Source: Halomonas sp. QHL1 (GTDB lineage Bacteria; Pseudomonadota; Gammaproteobacteria; Pseudomonadales; Halomonadaceae). From it: a DNA stretch of 64,000 nucleotides. Positions within the stretch are counted from its first letter, which is position 1. Each line of letters begins with the position of its first letter. The DNA is taken from contig NZ_MINL01000001.1 of the NCBI RefSeq assembly GCF_001882345.1, forward strand, positions 2,565,705-2,629,704, written 5' to 3'. This document shows, piece after piece, positions 26,468-34,385 of the stretch. Below the pieces are notes generated by a model. That model had not been told where the DNA came from. It did no database searches and saw nothing but the letters and a program-made list of their open reading frames with translations. A program made the translations under genes and the position numbers.

Positions 26468-27679
26468 TTAATTGTTTTTCCTATTAGAAAACCGAGTATA
26501 AACTTCATGAAAAGGACGTATAAAACGATATGTCCATTGCCAGTTATGAGTAAGGGGCCAGGCTACATAATTATCGTAGGTAGGGCGAAATATTCTTTTC
26601 CACCCCAGTAATCGCCATCGCCATATATGCATATGGTTCGTTTGCCAGGCAAATGAAAAGTCCGGTGTCGGCTTTTTGCGGCTAAGTAAATGCTCAAATT
26701 CAACATCACCATGCATTGCTAATATAGAAGTTCTTACAAGCTCGCGGGTATTGGGAGTTAATTCTTCTATATCTCTTATTGTAGGAGCGCCGAAATAGTC
26801 AATCATTTCCAGGCATGAGGAAACTGTGCTACCTAATGAGTAACGCTCAGCACATGCTATTACTTCTTCAAGATTGAAATCTTTATGATTTTGCATCGCC
26901 GTAATATCGACTAGCCAATGCAGTCGAGACCAGTAATGCTTAGTATGATGCCAGCATAAATAAACAAAAAGCTCGCTGACCGGCATTACCCAGGTATTAA
27001 TATTACTTATAGTAATTGGTTGGCGTTTCTCAATCATTTGCGATGCATTAAACACGCTTCCGGTATTATCGATCTTGGTATGAAATTCTACAGCAACCTT
27101 ACGTGGGGAGAGCAGTGTGACTACTTTTTGATGATTAGATGCAAATGTAACGCTTTCATCACTGGCTGTCAGTGCTTTTGGATCATGGGGTTGATAGCCG
27201 TTATTGAGCGCATATTGTAAAATTTTCGGTAAATCTTTTTGTGTTACCAAGATATCCACGTCCCGACACAGACGTTGCGCAGGCTCTGGATAGTATTGGA
27301 ACGCTAAGGTAGGGCCTTTAAAGCAGAGATGTGGAACCTCCAAGGGTAATAGCACGTCTCTAATAATACTTTTTAACTCTGCTGAAATATTCAAATTGTG
27401 TTGTAACGCACGTAATGTATAGAGCTTCATTATGTCAAGGTAGGGATTCGGAATTTGATGTTTCCACCCTCTACTTAAGTGACTATGTGCGATAGGTAGT
27501 ACGAAGCGATCAGATGCCTGACGAGTGAAATCATCCCAATCCTGTACTTGAGTAATTAGTTCACTAACCACCTGTACCTGTTCTGGGCTTAATTCCAACC
27601 GCGATAACAACAATAGTAACTGAAAGCTGGGGTCGGCCATATGTTGCTCAGGACAGGCAAGCATTATCCGCTCATTCAT
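26468..27679 (-). CDS. Nucleotidyltransferase family protein (NTP_transf_5-like) of the lasso cluster
   Basis: This 403-residue protein matches the uncharacterised nucleotidyltransferase family: HLCFKGPTLAFQYYPEPAQRLCRDVDILVTQKDLPKIL (about residues 116-153) holds the K-G and D-x-D residues of the fold, followed by VAVEFHTKID (about 192-201) with the third acidic position. Such genes are recurrent in lasso clusters that also contain an HPr-kinase-like gene, where they are suspected to add a nucleotide or sugar-phosphate to the peptide; this is literature memory, not shown here. First gene of the minus-strand unit; the divergent spacer to the CobS-like gene holds the promoters. Confidence 0.78.
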   Translation of the reverse strand: MNERIMLACPEQHMADPSFQLLLLLSRLELSPEQVQVVSELITQVQDWDDFTRQASDRFVLPIAHSHLSRGWKHQIPNPYLDIMKLYTLRALQHNLNISAELKSIIRDVLLPLEVPHLCFKGPTLAFQYYPEPAQRLCRDVDILVTQKDLPKILQYALNNGYQPHDPKALTASDESVTFASNHQKVVTLLSPRKVAVEFHTKIDNTGSVFNASQMIEKRQPITISNINTWVMPVSELFVYLCWHHTKHYWSRLHWLVDITAMQNHKDFNLEEVIACAERYSLGSTVSSCLEMIDYFGAPTIRDIEELTPNTRELVRTSILAMHGDVEFEHLLSRKKPTPDFSFAWQTNHMHIWRWRLLGWKRIFRPTYDNYVAWPLTHNWQWTYRFIRPFHEVYTRFSNRKNN

Positions 27680-27761
27680 ATTCTTAAATTATTCCAGCCT
27701 TGTTAAAAGGATTAGGTCTTCACCCTTTCTACATCGTGCGATAACGCTTGCAATCACATTA

Positions 27762-27789
27762 TTTGTAAACTATACGGCTAACGTATAAT
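27762..27789 (+). promoter_or_regulatory. Possible promoter in the divergent spacer
   Basis: TATAAT at 27784-27789 has only a weak -35 (TTTGTA, 27762-27767) 16 bases upstream. It would drive the plus-strand CobS-like operon with a leader of about 300 bases. Confidence 0.35.
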
Positions 27790-27882
27790 GACTGGATGTT
27801 GCGAAAACAGATGAATATGGCAGAAGTCGCATATCTACGACATCAAGCCTGCCAACCAAAATAATGCGCTAACGTTGCATAG

Positions 27883-27932
27883 TAGCCGAAATTTGATGGT
27901 ATGCATGCGCTGAACCTCATCAAATTTGGCTA
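27883..27932. promoter_or_regulatory. Long hairpin in the leader of the CobS-like operon
   Basis: TAGCCGAAATTTGATG (27883-27898) pairs with CATCAAATTTGGCTA (27918-27932) over 15 bp with a single bulged G and a 19-base loop containing ATGCAT. No T-run follows. It may be an operator or a leader RNA structure; the rest of the 27680-28096 spacer shows no gene beyond a nine-codon frame at 28014. Confidence 0.5.
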
Positions 27933-28096
27933 TTATCTATACACCGATTGTTACCATATGTACACAGGATTCATGTTTTAACGATGCAGTGCTCTTTCGT
28001 CGTGAGGAGTGATGAATGCGCTCAAAAAGTAGTTTAGCGCATTGACTAGCTAGCCTTGGGGTGATGAGACTACATAAAGGACGACGAACCGATACT

Positions 28097-29032
28097 ATGA
28101 CTCCTTATACGCTTCAACCCGATGCACACTGCAACCCAGTAGAAGTTTTTCAAGTACCCATGCCCTGGGAAATCCCTGCCTTTTCAAGGCCAGAAGAGCA
28201 TGTCCCGGAAAAAGATCAGCACTTCCTTTTTGTTGAGAGCACTACCCGGGCAATTTTGATGGGGTTCGCTAAAAATCGCCGCGTCTATTTATATGGTCCC
28301 CACGGAAGCGGTAAGTCGTCGCATATTGAGCAAGTCGCCGCCCGACTGAATTGGCCTTGTATTCGGATTAACTTGGATGGTCATATTACTCGTGCCGACC
28401 TAATCGGTCGCGATATGGTGGTCATTCGTGATGGCAAACAGGTAACGGAGTTTGTGCCTGGCATGTTGGTATGGGCCATGCAGCGACCCATCGCACTGAT
28501 TCTTGATGAGTATGATGCCGGGCGGCCCGATGTCATGTTTGTTATTCAGCGCGTGCTAGAAACCCAAGGAAAGTTCACCTTACTTGATCAAAATCAAGTG
28601 ATTACCCCTCACCCCAGTTTCCGTCTTTTTGCGACTGCTAATACGGCTGGCCAGGGCGATGCCTCTGGCCTTTATGTAGGTACGCAGGCGCTTAACCAGG
28701 CTCAGCTTGACCGCTGGCACGTGACGACCGAGCTTGGCTATATGTCCGCAGAAGCGGAAACGCAGTTGCTGCAACGGAAAATGAAAGCATTACCTCCAGA
28801 ACAAGTTCAGCGTATGGTCATGTGTGCAGGGCTTCTTCGCCAAGCCTTTGCCCAAGGCGATCTGACCACCCTTATATCGCTGCGAACGCTGATTGCATGG
28901 GGAGAAAATAGCCTACTGCTAAACGACCCCCATGAAGCCATGCGGCTGAGCTTTTTTAACCGCTGTGATGAACTAGAGCGCTCTTTAGTTGCCGAAATTT
29001 ATCAACGCTGTTTCGATGTGGATCTGATATGA
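28097..29032 (+). CDS. CobS-like AAA+ ATPase
   Basis: This protein of about 311 residues resembles CobS, the AAA+ subunit of the aerobic cobaltochelatase, and MoxR-class ATPases. It shows Walker A GPHGSGKSS (67-75), RINLDGHITRADLIGRD (the CobS-like insert, 90-106), Walker B IALILDEYDA (132-141), and FRLFATANTAGQGD with sensor 1. The start at 28097 is chosen because the protein character begins there; GTG/ATG at 28061/28064 would add 12 or 11 residues. It is seven bases before the CobT-like gene. CobS normally works with CobT and CobN in cobalt insertion, but no CobN or corrin gene is present, so its action here is unknown. Confidence 0.85.
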   Translation: MTPYTLQPDAHCNPVEVFQVPMPWEIPAFSRPEEHVPEKDQHFLFVESTTRAILMGFAKNRRVYLYGPHGSGKSSHIEQVAARLNWPCIRINLDGHITRADLIGRDMVVIRDGKQVTEFVPGMLVWAMQRPIALILDEYDAGRPDVMFVIQRVLETQGKFTLLDQNQVITPHPSFRLFATANTAGQGDASGLYVGTQALNQAQLDRWHVTTELGYMSAEAETQLLQRKMKALPPEQVQRMVMCAGLLRQAFAQGDLTTLISLRTLIAWGENSLLLNDPHEAMRLSFFNRCDELERSLVAEIYQRCFDVDLI

Positions 29033-29041
29033 GGCTATGTG

Positions 29042-30706
29042 ATGCCATCGCCCACTCGTCCAGAGCAAGCGCTTGTAGAGGCCTGGACACGCACCTACTC
29101 TTCCGGGCGCACGCCCCCCTCGCTGACGATAAGCACGCAGCCAGTTGCACTGACAGACCGTGGGGCGGCGGATGCGCTGGCCGCCTGGCGTCGCTGGCAT
29201 GAACCGCAGCAGCAAGCCCGGTTTACCGAAAGTGAACAGGGGTGGTATAGCCTGCTAGAGCGCGCCCGGGTGGAAACACTTGCTCGTCAGGAATTACCCG
29301 GTATAGCACATAACCTTGCGAACCCTGCTACGACTGCGCCAGCCAATAAAGAAATGGCAGCGCTTTATCAGGCTGCCCGTCTCGTCTTTCAAGGCTTGCC
29401 CCTTCACGATAAAATTTTGTCTTCTTCACAATCAAAGCATGCCCCGAAAAGCTTATTAAAGTGGGCATTCACGCAGCTACTGATCCAGAAAAAGCCGCCT
29501 TATCAGCCTACACCTTTTATTAGCGACGAACAGATAAAAGCTCAACTGCACTTAGCGGCACGCCATCTAAATGAAAGTGGCTCTTTCGCCACAAGCGTTG
29601 CCTCCCTAGTGGAGCAGCTTGCGCGTTTTTATGAATTCAGCCATACACCACATCCGCGAACAGATATCAGCCTCGACCTAGAAGATGCCAAAGAGACAGA
29701 GGAAAACGAGTCTGCCGCTGAAGAGCTAACAGCACCTGCCTTGGCAGAAGAGCTTGCTGAGCGTGACGACCAAAAACAGCAGTATGCAGTATTCTCTCGT
29801 CGTTGGGACGAAACTCAACCAGCCAGTTATTGGCTACAACCCTCTGATACAGAAGCACTTAAACAGCTTCACCAAATTGATCAGCGCCGCGTAAAGCAGC
29901 TAGCTCATCGTTTGCAGAGGCGTCTGTTAGCTGCCAGTCAGCGTCGCTGGCTTTTCGATCAAGAAGACGGCAAATTAGACAATCGCCGCCTGGCTAGACT
30001 GCTCGACGATAGGCCTACCCAACGCGTTTTTCGTATTGAGCAAGAAGCCCTCATGCCTGAAGCCTGTGTAACGCTGTTAGTAGATCAATCAGGCTCTATG
30101 GATTTGAAGCGTCGGTTAATGGCCGCCATGGCCATCGATCTTGCTGTACACACATTAGAGACCTGCAAAATCCGTTGTGAAGTTCTAGGGTTTACCACCC
30201 GTTATGCCGCCGACAACCCTATATTTAGGCAATGGCAACAGCATGGCAAAGTTGAGCATCCGGGACGTCTTAATGCAGTACGGCATATTATTTATAAAAC
30301 ACCAGAACAGCCATGGCGACGAACCAAGCATCATCTAAGCCTGCTGCTTCGAAGTATGCCCGGACATGAGAATATCGATGGCGAGGCTCTATATTGGACG
30401 GCTAAACGACTCAGCCGCCAGCCACAGCCACGCAAAATAATGATCGTTATATCGGATGGCACCCCCTACGACACAGCAACCGCGCAAGCCAACGGGCGCG
30501 ATTTTCTAGAGCGTCACCTGCGACATATTATTAGCGATATCGAGAAAAGCCCTATTAGGTTAGCCGCTATTGGTACAGGCCAGGATGTAGCACGCTTCTA
30601 TAAAAATGCTTTAACCGTTCGTAGCCCTGAAGCAGTAGCAGAAATGTTATTTGAACAGCTCGGCGACCTCCTAGTACCAGCGCAAACTAATGAGGGTTCA
30701 CTATGA
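29042..30706 (+). CDS. CobT-like VWA-domain protein
   Basis: This 554-residue protein has a helical N-terminal half, an acidic linker (about 215-250, rich in Glu) and a C-terminal von Willebrand A domain with MIDAS DQSGS at about 348-352. The stretch PGRLNAVRHIIYK...PWRRTKHHLSLLLRSM...ENIDGEALYW...VISDGTPYD closely follows CobT of cobaltochelatase. Such proteins form hexameric complexes with the CobS ATPase. The ATG at 29042 has GAGG seven bases upstream (GTG at 29039 is an alternative). Its stop overlaps the lasso cyclase start (ATGA), so it is translated together with the cyclase. A metal-chelatase-like or remodelling role in the peptide pathway is only inference. Confidence 0.85.
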   Translation: MPSPTRPEQALVEAWTRTYSSGRTPPSLTISTQPVALTDRGAADALAAWRRWHEPQQQARFTESEQGWYSLLERARVETLARQELPGIAHNLANPATTAPANKEMAALYQAARLVFQGLPLHDKILSSSQSKHAPKSLLKWAFTQLLIQKKPPYQPTPFISDEQIKAQLHLAARHLNESGSFATSVASLVEQLARFYEFSHTPHPRTDISLDLEDAKETEENESAAEELTAPALAEELAERDDQKQQYAVFSRRWDETQPASYWLQPSDTEALKQLHQIDQRRVKQLAHRLQRRLLAASQRRWLFDQEDGKLDNRRLARLLDDRPTQRVFRIEQEALMPEACVTLLVDQSGSMDLKRRLMAAMAIDLAVHTLETCKIRCEVLGFTTRYAADNPIFRQWQQHGKVEHPGRLNAVRHIIYKTPEQPWRRTKHHLSLLLRSMPGHENIDGEALYWTAKRLSRQPQPRKIMIVISDGTPYDTATAQANGRDFLERHLRHIISDIEKSPIRLAAIGTGQDVARFYKNALTVRSPEAVAEMLFEQLGDLLVPAQTNEGSL

Positions 30707-32646
30707 GCGCTATTGCAGGGCTTATTCATCTTGATGCAAGCGCCGTTGACCGCGACACCCTGCAACGCATGCAAACACTGTTAACGCCTTATGGTCGTGA
30801 TACTCAACATAGTTGGCACCTGAGCAATGCAGGGCTTGCGCGTATGTTGCTACGCATTACCCCGGAAGATAACCTCGACCAGCAGCCCCTTTGGCGTGGG
30901 GCAGAAAAAATAGCCATGGTATTTGACGGACGACTCGACAATCGCGACGAGCTTTGCGAAAAGCTTAGAATCAACCAAGCGCAAGCTTCACTAATGGCGG
31001 ATAGCGAACTGGTCTATCAAGCTTGTCTGCGCTGGGACACAGATACCCCAAAACATTTACTTGGAGACTTCGCGCTCGCTTGCTGGCAGCCTCAACGCCA
31101 GCGCTTATGGCTAGCCCGCGACCCCCTAGGAATGCGCCCTCTTTACTGGTACCAACGAGAGGACCTACTGGCATTTGCTACGATGCCAAAAGCGCTTTTC
31201 GCGATACCCGGACTTACCAAAAACATTAGTGAAGAGCAGCTACACGACTATATGTGCCTGATACCGATGTCGGGCCCACAAACTCTTTATAAAGATGTTT
31301 ATCGCATCGAAGCGGGGCAAGTGATTGCTTTTGAAAATGGTGAAGAAATGAAAGCCCATTTTTATCATCGCTTTGACCCTGAACGTGAGCTTATTCTCGA
31401 TAGTGACGAGGCGTATGTGGACGCTTTTCGTGAACAGCTCGAACGGGCGGTCAGTCGTCGCCTTCGATCTAACGGGCCAATCGGCACAGAATTAAGCTCT
31501 GGTTTAGACAGCTCCACCGTCACAGCAACTGCCGCAAACCTCTTGGCCAAGCGTAAACAACCTTTAACCGCCTACACAGCGGTGCCACGTGAAGGTTTTG
31601 ATGGTCCAGTCCTTCAAGGTCGGCACGCCGATGAGTCAATAGGTGCCACCGCCTTAGCTAAACGCTTTGAGAATATTGACCATATTTTAATTCGCACAGG
31701 AGACACAACACCGCTTGATCAGCTGCAGGAAGTTGTTGAGATGCTTGATCAAGCACCTCTCAATACCTGCAATATGGGCTGGTGGATTGCTATTCGTAAG
31801 GATGCTGTCCAGCGCGGTATCAAAGTACTGTTAACAGGAACGATGGGGAACTTCAGTATTTCCTATGACGGTTACCCATATTTAGCATGGCTCGTCCGTA
31901 AGGGGCACTGGATAACGCTTTATAAAGTATTTAAAGAGCTTAAGCAGCATCAACACAATATTAGATGGCGCAATATGCTCAGGCCATGCCTGGCACCACT
32001 GCTGCCTAATTTTATTTGGCGACTGCGAGAAAAGGCTCGCGGCAGAGCTATGGGGTTAAAAAAATACTCGGCTATTAACCCGGCTTGGTCTAAAAAGATG
32101 GCTACACAACAACGCGCTAAGCAAGCGGGTTTTGACACCAGCTTCCAACCCACTTGGCAAGGTCGTCAGCAGCGAATTCAATCGCTAAATATGATGGAAA
32201 ATGGCGACTACAACGCTTTGGCGAACACCTACGGCCTTGAAATGCGCGATCCCACAGCAGACGTGCGTTTAATTGAATTTTGCTTGGCTGTACCTGAGTC
32301 TCAGTACGTAGGGGATGGTCAATTTAAGTGGCTACTTAGACGCTTGATGAAAGACTCACTCCCGCCGGAAATTCTTGCGGTCAAAACTCGCGGCTTACAA
32401 ACCGCCGACTGGTTCGAGCAAATGGAGCGCGACATACCGCAAATGCGTGAGGAGCTTGAAAAGCTCAAAGTACACGGTAGCGCGGGTGGATACTTGGACA
32501 TAGAAAGCCTAGAACAAGCATTGGACGATTGGCCGCGGCAGGAAGTTTTGAATAGCCAGGAAGTTGAACTTCGTTATCGAACCCGAATGTTACGTGGTTT
32601 ATCGGCAGGGCGTTTCGTACGTTATGCTGACGAACAAAATGAGTAA
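30703..32646 (+). CDS. Lasso-peptide macrolactam synthetase (asparagine-synthetase-like, C protein)
   Basis: This 647-residue protein of the asparagine synthase B family adenylates an Asp/Glu side chain of the precursor core and joins it to the core's N terminus to form the lasso ring. The N-terminal glutaminase-like domain begins MSAIAGLIHLD, lacking the Cys2 nucleophile of true asparagine synthetases, as in lasso cyclases. The PPi-loop LSSGLDSSTVT (about 264-274) and the downstream QFKWLLRRLMKDSLPPEIL are typical of the synthetase domain. It is translationally coupled to the CobT-like gene upstream and followed by two precursor genes. High confidence because of the neighbours. Confidence 0.92.
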   Translation: MSAIAGLIHLDASAVDRDTLQRMQTLLTPYGRDTQHSWHLSNAGLARMLLRITPEDNLDQQPLWRGAEKIAMVFDGRLDNRDELCEKLRINQAQASLMADSELVYQACLRWDTDTPKHLLGDFALACWQPQRQRLWLARDPLGMRPLYWYQREDLLAFATMPKALFAIPGLTKNISEEQLHDYMCLIPMSGPQTLYKDVYRIEAGQVIAFENGEEMKAHFYHRFDPERELILDSDEAYVDAFREQLERAVSRRLRSNGPIGTELSSGLDSSTVTATAANLLAKRKQPLTAYTAVPREGFDGPVLQGRHADESIGATALAKRFENIDHILIRTGDTTPLDQLQEVVEMLDQAPLNTCNMGWWIAIRKDAVQRGIKVLLTGTMGNFSISYDGYPYLAWLVRKGHWITLYKVFKELKQHQHNIRWRNMLRPCLAPLLPNFIWRLREKARGRAMGLKKYSAINPAWSKKMATQQRAKQAGFDTSFQPTWQGRQQRIQSLNMMENGDYNALANTYGLEMRDPTADVRLIEFCLAVPESQYVGDGQFKWLLRRLMKDSLPPEILAVKTRGLQTADWFEQMERDIPQMREELEKLKVHGSAGGYLDIESLEQALDDWPRQEVLNSQEVELRYRTRMLRGLSAGRFVRYADEQNE

Positions 32647-32689
32647 TTTAAAGCAACTCTTTGGCCTGGATGTGTAACAGACGCCTTAC

Positions 32690-32695
32690 TATAAT
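32690..32695 (+). promoter_or_regulatory. Candidate -10 element before the first precursor gene
   Basis: TATAAT, embedded in CTTACTATAATAA, lies 50 bases before the first precursor ATG. TGGATG 17 bases upstream is a poor -35. A matching CTTACTATAGT lies at the same relative place before the second precursor. Confidence 0.4.
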
Positions 32696-32744
32696 AATTA
32701 GTGATGCTACATTTCAGTCGACAGTTCAATCATGGGAGATGAAT

Positions 32745-32888
32745 ATGTTACACACAGAACGCAAAGCCTATGAAACCCCTACTCTGCAAGAACTGGGTGA
32801 GATGAAAGACATTACCGAAAATGGTAATCAAATTTCAAGTGACGCCTTACAAGGTAAAGATGGCACTGCATTTGCGGTAGGCTCATGA
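32745..32888 (+). CDS. Lasso-peptide precursor 1
   Basis: This 47-residue precursor has a leader with the lasso motif Y-x-x-P-x-L-x-x-x-G-x5-T (Tyr9, Pro12, Leu14, Gly18, Thr24). With the usual Thr at core position -2, the core is residues 26-47 and begins NGN. Asp33 would be core position 8, giving an eight-residue ring (seven if processing is after Asn26). The tail contains QGKDGTAF and ends Gly46-Ser47. A terminal Ser is the phosphorylation site in paeninodin, and an HPr-kinase-like gene is nearby. The start at 32745 has GGGAG six bases upstream; ATG at 32739 is too close to it. Confidence 0.88.
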   Translation: MLHTERKAYETPTLQELGEMKDITENGNQISSDALQGKDGTAFAVGS

Positions 32889-32917
32889 TTGTAGAGCGCT
32901 TATTCTTTATGTAGTAC

Positions 32918-32950
32918 GCCACATGTCATGCTATGTGTCGTGTGGTTTTT
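32918..32950 (+). terminator. Hairpin with T-run after precursor 1
   Basis: CCACA...TGTGG arms with inner complementary bases (ACAT...ATGT), followed by TTTTT. It would attenuate transcription between precursor 1 and precursor 2. The remainder of the 32889-33189 spacer has no gene. Confidence 0.6.
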
Positions 32951-33041
32951 AATTTATATGTGAATTAATCACAAGCGTTGATCCTAGCCTAAGTGAATGT
33001 CACAAAGCCACTTCACTGCCTTTACTTCATAAGCGAGCGGT

Positions 33042-33072
33042 TTGACGGAGTTAGGAGCTCATACTATATAAT
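33042..33072 (+). promoter_or_regulatory. Possible upstream promoter of precursor 2
   Basis: TTGACG (33042-33047), a 19-base spacer and TATAAT (33067-33072). Confidence 0.45.
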
Positions 33073-33107
33073 GAGCTAAAAAACAGTAATAAAACATAGC
33101 AAATAAG

Positions 33108-33137
33108 TTGGACGCATAACAAGCATCTTACTATAGT
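33108..33137 (+). promoter_or_regulatory. Proximal promoter of precursor 2
   Basis: TTGGAC (33108-33113), an 18-base spacer and TATAGT (33132-33137), 53 bases before the second precursor ATG. The CTTACTATA context is shared with the first precursor's upstream region, so the promoter was duplicated with the gene. Confidence 0.5.
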
Positions 33138-33189
33138 GGAATTGTTGCCTTGCACAGCAGAGGCAATTGTTCAACCAAAGGGGATTAAC

Positions 33190-33333
33190 ATGATACAAAT
33201 GGATCGCAAATCGTATCAAGCTCCTATACTTCAAGAGCTAGGTGATATGAAAGACATTACCGAGAATGGTAATGTGTCAAATGCCGATACATTTCAGGGG
33301 CGGGACGGCACTGCATTCCTACCTGGCTCCTGA
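33190..33333 (+). CDS. Lasso-peptide precursor 2
   Basis: This second 47-residue precursor is identical to the first at 29 of 47 positions. The leader keeps Tyr9, Pro12, Leu14, Gly18 and Thr24. The predicted core from Asn26 begins NGNVSNAD, with Asp33 again at core position 8, and ends QGRDGTAFLPGS with a terminal Ser. Differences cluster in the ring interior (positions 29-32) and at the residues before the C-terminal Gly-Ser. AAGGGG precedes the ATG. It has its own promoter and terminator, so the two products can be made in different amounts. Confidence 0.88.
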   Translation: MIQMDRKSYQAPILQELGDMKDITENGNVSNADTFQGRDGTAFLPGS

Positions 33334-33363
33334 TCTAGGGTGCTTACTGTAATATGCAACATA

Positions 33364-33397
33364 CCGCATGCCACTCTATGTGGTATGCGGCTTTATT
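33364..33397 (+). terminator. Terminator after precursor 2
   Basis: CCGCATGCCAC (33364-33374) pairs with GTGGTATGCGG (33380-33390), one G-T wobble, 5-base loop, followed by CTTTATT. Confidence 0.75.
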
Positions 33398-33478
33398 GCA
33401 TATAAAAACTCAGTTTGCTAATTCACGCGATGTTGATATTTATAGTGAGTAATATATAACTGCTCCAATAACTTTTAA

Positions 33479-33793
33479 ATGAACAATGAAGCAACTACAA
33501 TGATCTCGACGACTCTCTCTTCAACTACCCTCTTACAACGCAACCCGGACATGGTCGCAGCCAACCTCGATGGCGATTTGGTCATGATGAATGAGAAATT
33601 AGGCCGTTATTACGGCATTTCCGGTGTGGGCGCCCGTGCTTGGGAGTTGCTTGAGGCACCTGTAAGTGTTGATAACTTGGTGCACTACATTTGCCAGGAA
33701 TACGATATTGATAGCGATACTTGTCGTCTAGACATTATGCTTTTTGTTCAAGATCTTATGAAGGCAAATCTAATTGAGCCAGTCAATAAGTAA
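33479..33793 (+). CDS. PqqD-like RRE protein (lasso B1)
   Basis: This 104-residue protein has the PqqD/RRE fold: a MVAANLDGDLVMMNEKLGRYYGISGVGARAWELLEAP strand-helix core (about 25-61) and a helical end (VDNLVHYICQEYDID...RLDIMLFVQDLMKANLIEPV). RRE proteins bind the leader Tyr-Pro-Leu motif and bring the precursor to the protease. ATG at 33479 lacks a clear ribosome site and the ATG at 33500 is an alternative start. It is followed by the B2 protease gene after 7 bases. Strong call from context and fold pattern. Confidence 0.88.
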   Translation: MNNEATTMISTTLSSTTLLQRNPDMVAANLDGDLVMMNEKLGRYYGISGVGARAWELLEAPVSVDNLVHYICQEYDIDSDTCRLDIMLFVQDLMKANLIEPVNK

Positions 33794-33800
33794 GGAAAAA

Positions 33801-34274
33801 GTGTCCCGTTTCTCAAAATCATCTGGTCGCAAAGCAGCGCGTTTTTTTCATAAACCAGCCTTTACTAAATACTGGTTTATACCGGTTTGGCTAATGCTTG
33901 GATTTAGCCGACTGCTTATTGTTATGATCTCGTTCCGTCGCCTGGCTCCCTATCTAGGACGCGCTGTAGGCCTGAGCGCTTACTCTCATCTTTTAACAGG
34001 TGATCAAGAGGCTCAAGCATTACGCATAGCGCAAGTAATACGTTTAACCGCGCACTACTGCCCTTGGGTAGCCAACTGCTTTCCTCAAGCCATTACAGCA
34101 CGTCTTCTATTGGGCCTTTATCATATACCCTACTCGCTCTATTTCGGCTTATGTCGAGATCCCGAGACTAGCGAATTTAAAGCACATGCCTGGGTAACTG
34201 CGGGCCGCATCCCTGTCTCTGGTGGGCAAAGCTTTCACCTATACACCGTTGTAGGTTGTTACATTAAATCTTGA
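33801..34274 (+). CDS. Transglutaminase-like leader protease (lasso B2)
   Basis: This protein of about 157 residues is the lasso B2 cysteine protease that removes the leader. The catalytic Cys93 lies in CPWVANCFPQAITARLLL and His129 in AHAWVTAGRIPV; the third catalytic residue is not obvious (the PVSGG segment occupies its usual place, a variant common in B2 proteins). A hydrophobic N-terminal segment (about 24-45) may touch the membrane. The GTG at 33801 has TAAGGA just upstream; a TTG start at 33774 overlapping B1 would add nine residues. Convergent with the kinase gene. Confidence 0.85.
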   Translation: MSRFSKSSGRKAARFFHKPAFTKYWFIPVWLMLGFSRLLIVMISFRRLAPYLGRAVGLSAYSHLLTGDQEAQALRIAQVIRLTAHYCPWVANCFPQAITARLLLGLYHIPYSLYFGLCRDPETSEFKAHAWVTAGRIPVSGGQSFHLYTVVGCYIKS

Positions 34275-34385
34275 TGAACCTATGCATTATCATTGTCCAA
34301 AGTAAAAAAGTGGTATGAAAGAGGCAGGTATGATCGACATATTTGTCTTTTCATTTTAGAGATTATACCAGCACTAATTAATAAT

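Noticed and set aside
28097..30706. CobS/CobT-like genes as part of cobalamin biosynthesis
   Set aside because: No cobN or other corrin gene is present, and the pair is translationally coupled to the lasso cyclase.
30703..32646. True asparagine synthetase
   Set aside because: The Cys2 nucleophile is missing and two lasso precursors plus RRE and protease genes follow directly.
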